In this document: piece by piece, positions 35,926 to 46,678 of the stretch
Numbering within the stretch: position 1 is the stretch's first letter
Layout of the letters: each line of letters starts with the position of its first letter
Source of the DNA: Acytostelium subglobosum LB1
Lineage: Eukaryota; Evosea; Eumycetozoa; Acytosteliales; Acytosteliaceae
Length of the DNA stretch: 64,000 nt
Direction of reading: 5' to 3'
Assembly (NCBI RefSeq): GCF_000787575.1
Contig: NW_012236529.1
Coordinates: forward strand, 496,001-560,000
The notes under the pieces: generated by a model
Told to the model about the DNA's origin: nothing
What the model saw: the letters and a program-made list of their open reading frames with translations, nothing else
Database searches by the model: none
Translations under genes and position numbers: made by a program

Positions 35926-38609
35926 ATGCAACCTCAAGACAACTTCCATTCGCATCTCTCGCCGATGACAGATATAAACAACAACAATAATAATAATAAT
36001 AATAATAACAATGGTGGTAATAATAATAACAGTATTGGTGTAGACAACAGCAGTCATGCTCCCCAACATCCATATCCACAAATACCACAAATACAACAAA
36101 TACACCAATTACATCAAACGCAACAAATACAACAAACACAACAGCCACCAGCAATAATGGCATTACAACCAAATATATATATGAGGAAGCGTTCACGGTG
36201 TGAACCATTTGTGTCACCGCTGTCTTTGTTGCCATCACCACAGGAGGAACATAATAAGTCACCGAGGACAGCACTGCAGATGCAGTCGCCAGTGCATCCT
36301 TCATCGTCGAAGCTGGCCTCCACATTTGTCCCCATCTCGCCAAACAGTGGAAAGCAAATAGGTCATTCTGCACATGAGCAACAAGGTTGCGAACGAGAAG
36401 GTAAGAGGAACAACAACAACAACAACAACATTTTTGGAATTATCGTACATTCATTCGATCGCAACGAATCAAGCCAGCTTCACTCGCGAGTCCAGTGAGT
36501 GTTCGCGGATCCTCTTTTTTTCGAGATTTTTTGCGAATCGACGAGAATCAGAACGCGAGGACTCTGAGGCCTTCCAGCAATCGATATATCGTATCGCTCG
36601 GTACGGTACGAGCGAGTGACACAGACCGAAACTGACACACCAGGCCTGGCAATCAATCAATCAATCACATTTTTTTAGTATTACTACCAATCGATATATT
36701 AGATTTGATATTCTCTCAGCTGTCTTTTCCTGATCGGATTGCATGTGCTTGGGTCTGCATGACATGGCGCTCAACATTGATGATGACGCCAAACCCTCGT
36801 CTGGAGGACTGCATGATATCTCTGCATCAACAGCCACCGATGGCTGGCGGATTGCTGCTGCCGATCAAGCACATCATCAGCTCACTCAACATCACCATTG
36901 CGCCCTGCTCCTGTAATATATGCTATTTTCAAAACGACCCGTATCACTCGCTCAAGAAGTGGATCAAGTACCTCGAGCCCATCTGTCTGACTGGCCACCT
37001 CAACAAGGTGGTGCTGCGCGTCTTCCACAGCGCCACGCCAGACACTGGCGCGCCCTCCAGCGGCGGCGCCGCCACGCACTCCTCATCATCATGCGGCCAC
37101 TCCCACGCTCACTCTGCCGCCTCACCCATATCGAATTTGGCGACGATCAGCAGCAGCGACTCGATCTACGACAGTCTGGCGCCACAGTTGCACGCTCTAC
37201 AAGAGTGCACGGTCGATCATGGCTTCTCCAAGGACTTCCACCAGCAACGCAGCCATCTGCTTGATCTGGAGAAGCCGCTCACTCTGCCCTTCCGCGACAT
37301 TGGCGCTGTCATCCCATTGTCCGTCCTTGCATCGCTACTCAACAAGCACATCAGCAACCTCAAGGTCAGACTGTGCATTGACCTGCCCTACTCCAAGCGC
37401 AAAGAGGCAGAGTTCTTTGACAACATTGTAACACTAGGAAACCTCTCAGAGATTGGACTATTGACTCACGATCCACTCGATCCAAGGTATGTTCCAAAAT
37501 CATTTGGAATCATTCCACATACCACTAACTCACTAAATCAATCAATCGAACCCAACAGCTATAGTGCAGCATGTAAAGCTAGTCAAATGATACTGGAGAA
37601 GTTGTTCTCAACGTTCTTCGCATCACCTTTCACATTCATCAACTTGAGACGAATGTACCTCATCACGACCAATGTCGACAAGACCGTGTTGGGCAACTTT
37701 AGCAGCCACCTGCCAAATTTGGAGGGCCTGCATCTGTCCGTCTGGAATGAGGACTTGTACAAACTTTTTGATGATATTACCGGCGCCTTTGGAGGCAAGC
37801 TCAAGGAGCTGAGCGTTCGCTTCGCCACCTGCCACGGCATCAAGTATTCGACATCATTCTCGCATCGAGACCGCGAGCTGACCGACCCAATGGTCGAACT
37901 TCTGACCAGCCGGTGCCCCAACCTCAACCACTTCTCATTCGAGGGCTGGTTGCCCAGTCTCTCCGAGGTCGCTCTCCGACACTTTGGAAAGGTAGGTTGT
38001 CATGTTCGGAACCAGATGAACATGGCGCGCGACCAGTTGCTGACCACCCACGTCCTCTCTCCCTCTTTATAGCTGAAACTCAAGCACTTGGTCTTGAAGA
38101 ATGGATTCGACACTAGGATCTGCAGACCAATATGGGCCAGACTAAAGTTGGATGTTGAAAGCTCGACATGCAACTTTATCTCGGAGAAGGAGTTGATACG
38201 ATTCGTGTCTGGACAGCCCAACCTCAAGGTGTTTGAGTTCTCAGCGTCCGAGCTGGACAAGTTCACCTCGTCGGTTAGACCACTCACATTGTCGTCTGGC
38301 TCGCCAATGGCAACACCGGCCACCATCATGTACAGGAATCTGATATCGGACGAGTTCATTCACAACCTGCTTGGATCATGCCCCCTGATCAAGTTTGTCA
38401 AGGTGTTGGACAACTCGAACAACCGCGTCTACTACCGTGGCAACAAGTCCAACTACCTGAGGAACAACCATGCAGAGTTTAGCGAGCAGGTGCAGCAGGC
38501 TCAACAACAGCTGCAATCACCTCAGTTCTCGCTGTCCCAGCACTACCCCTATCAGCCACATAATGGTGCTCAGACCGTCGACAAGACCGAACTCTTCACC
38601 ATCAACTGA
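35926..38609 (+). CDS. F-box protein with LRR-like C-terminus
   Basis: Exons 35926-36400, 36679-37486, 37559-37991 and 38073-38609 join in phase to about 750 residues. Exon 1 is N/Q/P/S low complexity. The F-box (LLPIDILDLIFSQLSFPDRIACAWVCMTWR) is assembled across the first splice. The rest contains leucine-rich segments (FINLRRMYLI, LPNLEGLHLSVW, CPNLNHFSFEGW, LKLKHLVLKNGF, QPNLKVFEFSA) spaced like F-box/LRR adaptors of SCF ubiquitin ligases. Third positions are strongly G/C. Intron 1 (36401-36678) is unusually structured and not AT-rich, and contains an inverted repeat at 36594-36615. Confidence 0.8.
36594..36615. other. Inverted repeat in F-box gene intron 1
   Basis: TCGCTCG and CGAGCGA flank an 8-base loop GTACGGTA. 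It is exceptional in an otherwise AT-rich genome and lies close to the 3' end of the intron. Confidence 0.6.
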
Positions 38610-38699
38610 GGTGTGAGTTGAGACTGGGTATTCAAGTATCCACCCCCCACCATACATCACGCTCAACATTGTAAATAAATATATATGTGATATTGGTCG

Positions 38700-38960
38700 A
38701 TGTTTATATACTTGTTGTAAGGTTTTGATGAGCTTAGTGAAGTCTTTTTGTTTTCTTGGGTTGACCGCTACAATCGGGATACCTAATTCAGTTTCTAGTC
38801 GGTTTATATCTACTAAAATATTTTTTCTTGCTGCCAAATCGTTCATGGTAAGTGCCATGACAACAGGTAATTTTAGGTCGATGATTTGTGAGCAAAAAAG
38901 CAAGTTTCGTTTTAAGTTACATCACTCGTGATTACAAACTCAAGTCAATACTTCAGTTAA
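38700..38960 (-). pseudogene. Bacterial FeoB-like G-domain fragment (decayed)
   Basis: Minus-strand translation reads NLKRNLLFCSQIIDLK, then PVVMALTMNDLAARK, DINRLETELGIPIVAVNPRK and FTKLIKTL. This is the stretch of the bacterial ferrous-iron transporter FeoB that contains the G4 region and the switch to the next strand, in the form seen in Bacteroidetes-type FeoB (my recollection of the family). Only about 75-85 residues remain. The upstream side is out of frame (VITSD appears to be the preceding block, shifted by one base), and the downstream homology stops near 38705, so it is a fragment. Codon use is AT-rich, unlike the flanking host genes. Horizontal transfer from a bacterial symbiont or food bacterium, or an assembly artefact, are the options. 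Confidence 0.72.
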
Positions 38961-39505
38961 GGTCAATTTATTTTTTGTAGTTTGATTACTCACTGTTCAC
39001 CAGTTCTTCTTCCTATTCCGTAATAACAAATTCCATGTTATTCATGAATAACCAGTTAGTTATTAATATTACCAAATAACTAAAGAAAAAGTATTAAATG
39101 TTAATAATTTCCAAGATTCTTATACTATTAGTAACTTTTGTAATGGTTGACTCTTCCAGTAATATCTTTTTTCCCGATATTGGAAATACTCCAATGACCC
39201 AAATTGATATTAATTTTTTGGTTGATCTACCCAAAAATACAATATGGGAGGTCGCTGTCAAAAGAGACCCTGTTATGTCTTTTACTCGCTCATATCATGG
39301 TCAATATCAAGTTCCCTTTTACCTTCCTGGTCCATACCTGTCCAATCCCTATGACTCGATAGGATTAAATCTGATCTGAGTAAATATTAATTAAGGAACA
39401 ATTCTACCTCCTGGAGGTAAAGGAAGAGGCTTCAATAAAAAGAGTTAAATTCAATCCAAACAAATTATTATCCATCTTACTTTTTGTTGTTCATATATAT
39501 TATAA
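38961..39505. other. AT-rich unassigned stretch next to the FeoB-like fragment
   Basis: Continues the AT-rich composition of the fragment. A (+) frame at 39098-39379 starts with a signal-peptide-like segment (MLIISKILILLVTFVMVDSSS) and continues for 93 codons with a plausible but unrecognised sequence. A perfect 7-bp inverted repeat TACCTCC-T-GGAGGTA lies near 39405. CAAT/TTGA tetranucleotides, common in the rest of the window, are nearly absent, which supports a foreign origin for roughly 38.7-39.45 kb. Confidence 0.4.
39098..39379 (+). CDS. Unrecognised ORF with signal-peptide-like start in the AT-rich insert
   Basis: 93 codons, ATG to TGA, with a hydrophobic start of about 17 residues and then a globular-looking remainder (FFPDIGNTPMTQIDINF, YLPGPYLSNPY). 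AT-rich codons like the neighbouring FeoB-like fragment. It could be a bacterial-derived remnant; function unknown. Confidence 0.3.
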   Translation: MLIISKILILLVTFVMVDSSSNIFFPDIGNTPMTQIDINFLVDLPKNTIWEVAVKRDPVMSFTRSYHGQYQVPFYLPGPYLSNPYDSIGLNLI

Positions 39506-42124
39506 CTATTTATTGGTATGATGCTTCTTGACCAAATCACTCTTGGAGATGACGCCCACCAACTTGCCAGAGTTGAGCACGTAGATTACATTGCCACCCA
39601 GCATCATGAACATAAACACGATCTTCCTGACAGGTGTGGACTCGGGTATTTGGAATGGCGAGCTGTCGATGATCACCCAAGGATTCTGCAGCTCCATGCC
39701 CACAAGATCGATTGAGTTGTCCGACTGGCTGGGCGAGCTGCTCTGGCTGATGATCTCATCGTTGCTGTTGCGCATGCTGTCGCTGGCCGTCGAGCCCAAC
39801 ATTTGGATATCGTCGGTGTTGGCTCGCAGACTGTCGCTCTCGTTGGGCACGTACGGCGCCGATTCGTTCTCCTCGTTCACCACTGGGTAGTTGTCGATGG
39901 TGGATGAGAACACCTTCATCTCATTGTCGTACGGTTGCAGTAGGTCCTTCTCGCTGCTGTAACTATTGTCGTCCATGTCCTCGCCAATCGTCAGGATTGT
40001 GTCGCCACCAGTGCCGCCCAGCGGTGTTTTGTTCTGCGCGTAGGAGTGTAGACGCTCGTGGTACGAGATGACCTCTTCCAGAGTGGTCCTCGATATAGTA
40101 CCGATGAGGTGGAAGTCATCCTCGCTCTCCACGACGGGGATGCCTGCATCGCTCACCTTCTCAAGCACGGCCTCGATCTGCGCCAGCGTCGTTCGATGTG
40201 TGACGTAGTAGAGGTCTCTGTTCATGATGTCCTGCGCCGTGGTGCTGTCCGACTTGATCTTGACGAACGGCAAGTACGGCAGACCTTTGTTCCTGAGGAA
40301 GCAGTCGTAGATACTGTGGTTCAAGAGGTTGCCAATGCCACAGGCCAGCACCACTCCCACCAAAACTGGCACCATGTATGTGAGGTTGCCCGTGAGCTCC
40401 AAGATGATCACCGCACTTGATACAGTTCGAGTGGCGCCACCACACAGCGCAGCCGCGCCGACCACCGCATAGCCAGTTGGATAGATATCGGTCATGTGAG
40501 GGAAAATGAGCTTCATGATCTCGCCGACGAATCTGCCGACGGCGGCACCAATTGCAAACAGTGGAATGTAAATGCCATAGGGTATGGGCAGCGTGATTGA
40601 CACTGCCGTCAGCACCAGCTTGACTACAATATAGAGGAAGCAAGCAAGAATTATACCATTCTTGAAGGGCATACTCTCTGTCCATATCTTCAACTCCTCC
40701 GGATTATTATCTCCATATGCTGTGAACATAGTATGTACTGCACTTGCATGATCCAACTATAATAAGTTTGATTGATTGATTGAGTTAGTGTGGACATCAT
40801 GATGATGATGATCAATCAATCATGTACATACTCTCAAGAATTGAAGTGGATAATTGATTATGCCAGTGACGGCGGCTACAATGAGTACCTCTCCATATGG
40901 TGTAAGCTTTTGAAGAAACTCCTTGTTGTGTTTTTTCCAAGTGTACAACTTCTGATACATATAGATGAAGAGTGATCCAAGTAGACCACAAAGTACACCA
41001 GTGATGATCAATGCCAACAATTGTACTGTGACCAAGTTCAAATCATTAAATGTTGTACGATATGATTCAAGTAGTTCTGAGGGTTGTCATGTGTTATGTT
41101 AGATGATTGGTCGAATGTGATTGATTGAATGAATGAATGAATGAAACATACCATTGGATGGAGTTGACAAGAGGATTTTGATACCGACTGCACCTACTGT
41201 GCTGGCAAAGAAGGCACGCCAATAGTTTGATATCAGATAGTAGGTGCCAGTGACTTCGATACTGAAGAGTACACCACCGATTGGGGAACCAAAGGTGGCC
41301 GCAACACCAAGTGCACTGCAGCTCGCAAGCAATTGACTGCGTTGTGTTTCGTTTGGTGCAATGTTCTTGAATGGTCCAAGATTGAGCAATGAGTTGGCCA
41401 AGATGGCAGAGATGTGAATGTAGGGTCCTTCCTTGCCGATCGACAGGCCCGATCCGTAGGACATGAGCAATCCGATCGTCTTGAGCAGACCGACGATTGG
41501 TTTGACGACCATTGGATTCCAAAAGCCAGAGAAGATCGACTTGAGGTCTGGCACGCCACTACCAATCGCTGAAGGGCAGAACTGTACACAAATGCAAGCC
41601 GAGCCCAATGCAAGGGCGATCGTCCATATAATGAAACTGAGGTATTCAACAAAGTAATTGCTTGTCAATGTTATAAACTTCTCGCGGCCTATAGGTGATT
41701 GGATTGATTGATTGATCGATCGTGTGATTGAATGAGTGAGTAAGTGTGCGGGCCTCAAAGGATGAATGAATGAGAATGAAGTATTGATGCGCACCTGCAA
41801 ACACAACAAACTTAAAGATTAGATCAATGGCCACAAGAGAGATGGAGGCACATAGACCGACTGTTGCAAGGAATAGCCATATATAAAAGTTGTTCAGTCT
41901 GGTGAAGTTTGACCATTTGATAGCCTGTTTTGAAATGCCACCCTGTTTGTTCTTGAAGCCCGCCGTCTCTGTCTTTGGCATCACCAAGTTGAACAGATCA
42001 GCATCGGATGCAACCGAACGCATACGATTCTTCTTGTATCCATGTTTACTGGATAACCTATATGAGTGACAAATCTGTCAGTCTACCTGCGGCTGACACA
42101 TCAAGTTGACTTGACACCTTACAT
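39506..42124 (-). CDS. CLC-family chloride channel/transporter with CBS domains
   Basis: Exons 42124-42123, 42057-41795, 41688-41152, 41076-40832 and 40756-39506 total about 765 residues in phase. CLC signatures are in order: GSGVPDLKS, GKEGPYIHIS with the gating glutamate, GSPIGGVLFSIE, PIPYGIYIPLFAIGAAVGR and the helix region GGATRTVSSAVIILELTG. The C-terminal half carries two CBS-type segments (AQDIMNRDLYYV..., and a last one ending GKLVGVISKSDLV) separated by a long acidic/S/N-rich insertion. CLC proteins of amoebae sit in plasma or endolysosomal membranes; whether this is a channel or a Cl-/H+ exchanger is not settled here. The start codon appears split by the first intron (AT|GTAAGG...TAG|GTTATCC), giving MLSSKHGYKKN. 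If that model is wrong, the start would be the internal methionine a few codons later. Confidence 0.88.
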
Positions 42125-42708
42125 CGTATACTGGTGCTTCTGTCTTGTTCTGTTTGGGTTGGCTGGTGACTCTATTTTTGAGCAATAGTTGTTACTAGTT
42201 CTTAGTGGAGGCTTGCTTGTTTGTTTGTTTGAATGGGTCTACAAACAGCAAGGCAACTACAACAAAACTACAAGAATGTGAGTGAGTGAGTGAGATGAGA
42301 AGATGATGAAGGTATGTTTGTTTGATTGATTGATTGTTTGATTGATTGATATATAATATTATATTATAATGTAGTTATCTCTATCTCTATCTATCTCTAT
42401 CTCTCTCTAGACCTATCTATTCATTTATCTCGACCTAATGTGGTTGGTTATTGCTTGCACCTGTGTGTATGTGTGTAAGTGTGAATGTGGGGGTCAGACC
42501 TTGAGGAGCCTTATGATAAAGGGAGGTGCTGAGCAGGGTTGTTCTTACTTTTCAAAGGAACACCAAGAAGTTCACACACAATAATGTTGTCATTCTGTTT
42601 CTCGACCATTCTACAACTTCAATGCACAATTAATAATACTAATAGTCACATTTTGATGATGTTGATGATAATGATTTATTATTATCAATGATTGATTGAA
42701 TGACATGA
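42125..42708. other. Intergenic region
   Basis: Upstream region of the CLC gene and 3' side of the glutathione transferase gene. TCTATCTCTATC and TTGATTGATT repeats, plus a unique GC-richer patch around 42485-42545 (GGGTCAGACCTTGAGGAGCC...) without an identifiable frame or RNA family. Confidence 0.4.
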
Positions 42709-43332
42709 TTAGAACATAGTCTTTGGACGGTTGTTCAAGTACTCAACAAACTGTGGAATGGATCCGATTTGCTTGTGGAAGGCTAATAGGACTGGGAATC
42801 CATTGAGTGCTTCAACAAGGTTACCTGGTTGTTGGTGGAAGAAGTCGAGCAAGTTGAAGATGCTGATATCAGCCCATGACAACTTGTTGTTGACCAAGTG
42901 CTTGCCGCCTGCCTTGACAAGGAGTGCCTCGAGCTTGGTGAACAGACGTGGGGCAGTCTCAGTGGCGAACTTCTTCAGAGCCTCCTGGTTCTGTGGTCCG
43001 AATGCCTGGAAGTATGGTCCGTACAAATCGTTTGGCAGCAGTGTGTATTGTAGGATCTGTGCACGTTCGGCGGTGGTCGAGCCGGCAAGTCCGAGTTTGT
43101 CAGCAAGGTAGAACTCGATGGCAACTGATTGAGCAATCTGCACCTCATCATCAACATAGTATGGTACTTGGCCAAATGGAGTCTTCTCTCTCAAAGCATC
43201 CTGCATTGGGAATGGGTCACGAGTGTCAACATACTTGGTACCGCCATAAGCGAACAAGAGTCTGGAGACCTCACCACGGGAACGGCCATCAAACTGTATA
43301 TGTATGTATCCATTTGGTTAGTATTAATATTG

Positions 43333-43364
<32 letters not shown>

Positions 43365-43413
43365 GAATGATTGGTCTCGCTTTACTTACATAGTTGTATG
43401 TTGGAATAGTCAT
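42709..43413 (-). CDS. Glutathione S-transferase
   Basis: Exons 43413-43390 and 43293-42709 give about 202 residues, the normal GST size. The first residues (MTIPTYNYFDGRSRGEVSRLLFAYGG) form the thioredoxin-like beta-alpha start with the catalytic-type Tyr, typical of sigma/alpha-like GSTs; KTPFGQVPYYVDDEVQIAQSVAI is the glutathione-binding cis-proline and Q-S region. The C-terminal helical half has the N-capping motif LSWADISIFNLLDF. These enzymes conjugate glutathione to electrophiles. The short first exon of 8 codons is typical of this gene family in dictyostelids by my recollection. Confidence 0.92.
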
Positions 43414-44061
43414 TATTTGTTTGTTAGCTAAGTTCTGATTGATTGATTGATTGATTGAATGAATGATTGATTGATTGATTGTATGATGTTTAATTGATTT
43501 AATGATCTGGATGATGTTCAACATCAAGTTATTATAAATACATTTGGTATCTTGTTTCTAGCCAAGATTCCACCCGAGAATCAAATTTAATGGGGGGTTC
43601 CTAAAGTTCCAAATTGAGTAGCGAGGCGTCCCAGGTCAAAGAAGTAACACGATATTCTGTTTTGTCCAATCTTTAGTGAAAAGACACAATCTAATTAGAA
43701 GATATTCCATTCTTTTTATTTAAATATAGATCAATCTGTATTTGATGATGTCATTTAAAAATTATTATTATTATTATTTTTTATTGTTATTCCAAGTTCC
43801 AAAAAAAGTCGATTGATTGTTCTGTTCCGGAATCACGGAATACCAAAGAATGATTGCAAAGATCAATAATATTATTTCCAACTTTATTCGTCAATAATTA
43901 CCAATGTAGGTATATTGAGGTTGGACATTGACATTGACAACATGATCATAACCTTATCACTGACATTGTGTTGCTATTAGTTTATTACGAGTAGACACAC
44001 AGACAGATAGACAGACATGGTGTGATGATGGGTATAGTTGTGACATGTCAACGTCAACGAG
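43414..44061. other. Intergenic region
   Basis: GST promoter with TTGATTGATT runs, then non-repetitive sequence and ATTATTATTATT runs to the 3' end of the striatin gene. No credible frame or RNA motif. Confidence 0.5.
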
Positions 44062-46467
44062 CTATTGATGTATCCTGATAACAGCATCGGCACCACCAGA
44101 TGCAAAGTATCCCTTGGTTGGATGATATTTGATCGTGTGGATTGACTCATTGTACTTGGGTCGATGTGATATGAGGTCCTGTGCGCAAGTCTTGGAGGAG
44201 ATGTCCCAGAACCTGATGGTGCTGTCGTGACTGCAACTGGCCACGTACAGGCCGCTGGGGTCGATCGTCAGTGAAGTGATCGCGTCAGAGTGTGCCACCA
44301 TCGAGTGCACTGTCTGGTTCGAGACGAGGTCCCAGAACTCAATCTTGTGGTCTTCGCTGCCTGTGATGGCCAGTGGCATCAGGTTGTGAGTGACCACCTT
44401 GTTGACCTGCGCCTCATTGCTTGGTCGCAGCTCCGAGACAACGCGTCCGCTCTCGATATCGTATAGAAGTACAGATCCATCATTGTAGGCCACGAGCAGA
44501 CGCTGCGCACTCTCGGTCGCTGGCAGTGACATGGATGTTGGGGCGACGGACAGTCCGTTGGGGTGCGTGAGCTTGGAGCACAAGGCACCAGAGTTGACGT
44601 CCCAGATGCACACGGTGCCGTCGGACGAGGCCGACGCCAGGTTGCTCCTTCCCACCAGTTGCAGGTCCCAGATGCCGTCAGCGTGACCGTCAAACTCGCG
44701 GTCCAAGTAGTTCTCCAGGCGTCCGTAACGGTGATAGAGGTCGGCGTCGCCAGAGGGCATCGTCCAACGCTTGATCACCCCGTCGAAGCCAGCACTGTAC
44801 AGGTGGCTGCCATTCTCTGACAGCACGGTTGTGAACACGGGTCCGGTGTGGCCGCGGAAGGTGTGCAGCGGCTCCACGTCGGGCATCGATCCAGCCTTCT
44901 TGGTCGTGGCCACAGACAGATGGTTGAGGTTCCATATCTTCAATGTGTTGTCCTCGCTCGCAGATACCAACAGAGGCTCGGTCGGGTGGAACTGGAGTGA
45001 GCGCACGCCATCAAAGTGCGACTTGAGTGTGTGCTTGAAGCGCCATTGACGGGGCGCCGAGTCGTTCTGCAGCTTGGAGTTGTCCTCCAGCTTGATGTCG
45101 TTGAGCTCAGCCACACCGATGCCCATGAGGTCAGCGGCCAGCCCCTTCTTCCTGCCCATGCTGCCGGTGGGTGTGACGCTCTTCTCGACCGCGCCCTTCT
45201 TTGACTTGCCAGCGGCGCCGTCGCCCATGCTCAGACCCTTCAGCTTCATCCTGCCCTTGGAGTTGTGTGACAGCTTGTTGAAGAAGTCTTCGTTCCACGA
45301 GTCGAACGATGGCTCGTTTCCACCATCCATGCTACCTGTTGGCTTGTGGTTGACCGTGTTGATGCTGCTGCTCTCCATGCCGTTGTTGCCGTCTGCTGCG
45401 GCCTGATGTTGTGGCATGTTGATGACCGATGAGAACATGTCGCTGCCCTCCTCGGACTTGGGCAACTGCAGATCGTCGAGGTTTTGCTGAAGACCCTCGA
45501 TCGAGGAGAAGTCAAATGAACCGCCATTTGACATTGAGTCCAGCGAGGCCATGTCGCTGGAGAGTGCATCGAGCGAGTTTGTCAAGTCTGACAATGAGTA
45601 GTCGCCAGTGTTCAAGTTTGGCAACTCGGTCGCATTGTTGTTGTTGTCATTCGATCCAAATGTTGGTACTGGTTCAGTTTGTTGCGCGGCCTCATTCTGT
45701 TGCTGTTGTTGTCGCTTCTGTTGTTGTAAGTGTTGCTTGAGCTGTTGCTGTTGCTTCATGTCTGTCAAGTTCAACATGGTTGGGACGTCCTCTGTATCCA
45801 TGTGAGCCTCTCCATTAGGCTCATATTGCTCGATGGTCAGATCGGGCTTTGACACCAATATATCATTATAGTTCATATCTTTCAAATACTTCTTGATCAA
45901 TGATCTTGTGATGCTTGCCTTGCTTGGCTCTAATGAGTCAAGTCAATGTTAGTAGTTGGTTGCATCGATCACTCAATCATTCATTCAATCATACTCTTTC
46001 TATGTTGTGATTGTTGCTCCTCTGATGAATCCTTGGGAGGTGGCACGACAGCCTCACCAGTGTTCTTTGCTCTCTCTTGTGAGAGTGCATACTCCAACAT
46101 CTTAACTCTTTTAAACAGGTCATTCTTTATAGTCTCCTGTGTATTCCTCTCTGCTTCCAATTGTGTAATGCGTGACTTTGAAGGGGAAGCATGTCAGTCA
46201 GTCAAACTTAGTCACATGATTGATTGAATGAGTGAGTGCACTATGTAAACATACGATCAGATCAGCTTTCTCTGATACCCAATGTGAACGATCCACTTCA
46301 TATCTGAACCATTCATATTGGAGATAGTCGATAATCTTTGGCATTGAATATGCAGAGTTTGGTCCATTATCTTGTTGATCATCCATTGCATAAGGGTTTG
46401 GTTGTCCTCCACCACCATATCCTCCTCCTCCTCCTCCTCTACTACTATTGTTGTTATTAGAGTACAT
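44062..46467 (-). CDS. Striatin (STRIPAK scaffold)
   Basis: Exons 46467-46255, 46175-45995 and 45929-44062 give about 753 residues. After a G/N-rich start come IIDYLQYEWFRYEVDRSHW (caveolin-binding-like) and SEKADLISRITQLEAERNTQE, the coiled coil of striatins, which continues across the splice into KNDLFKRVKMLEYALSQERA. A long Q/N/S/D low-complexity middle follows. The C-terminal half contains about six WD40 repeats (HFDGVRSLQFHPTEPLLVSA, TFRGHTGPVFTTVL, ASSDGTVCIWDVNSG, GSEDHKIEFWDL, CSHDSTIRFWDISS). Striatin scaffolds PP2A and GCK-type kinases in STRIPAK. All exon joins are in phase. Confidence 0.9.
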
Positions 46468-46678
46468 TATATATATTGTATCTGTTTCAAAGAGGATACA
46501 GATACAGATACACTATACAATACTATCTATCTATCTCTTCAGCAATCAAATAACAACAACAAACACACTGTTTTGCCTCCCACTTCATCAAAAATCTGGA
46601 CTCCTTGATCATGTTGAACTTCCATTCATCCAAACAATCAGTCACTTGATCAAACTGCTATTACTATTACTATTACTT

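Noticed and set aside
38517-38700. Extension of the FeoB-like frame into the F-box gene
   Set aside because: Beyond about 38705 the frame is antisense to the F-box 3' end and has no FeoB similarity.
40058-40685. Overlapping 120- and 174-codon frames in the CLC gene
   Set aside because: Other-frame shadows of the CLC exon; CLC and CBS motifs are in the called frame.
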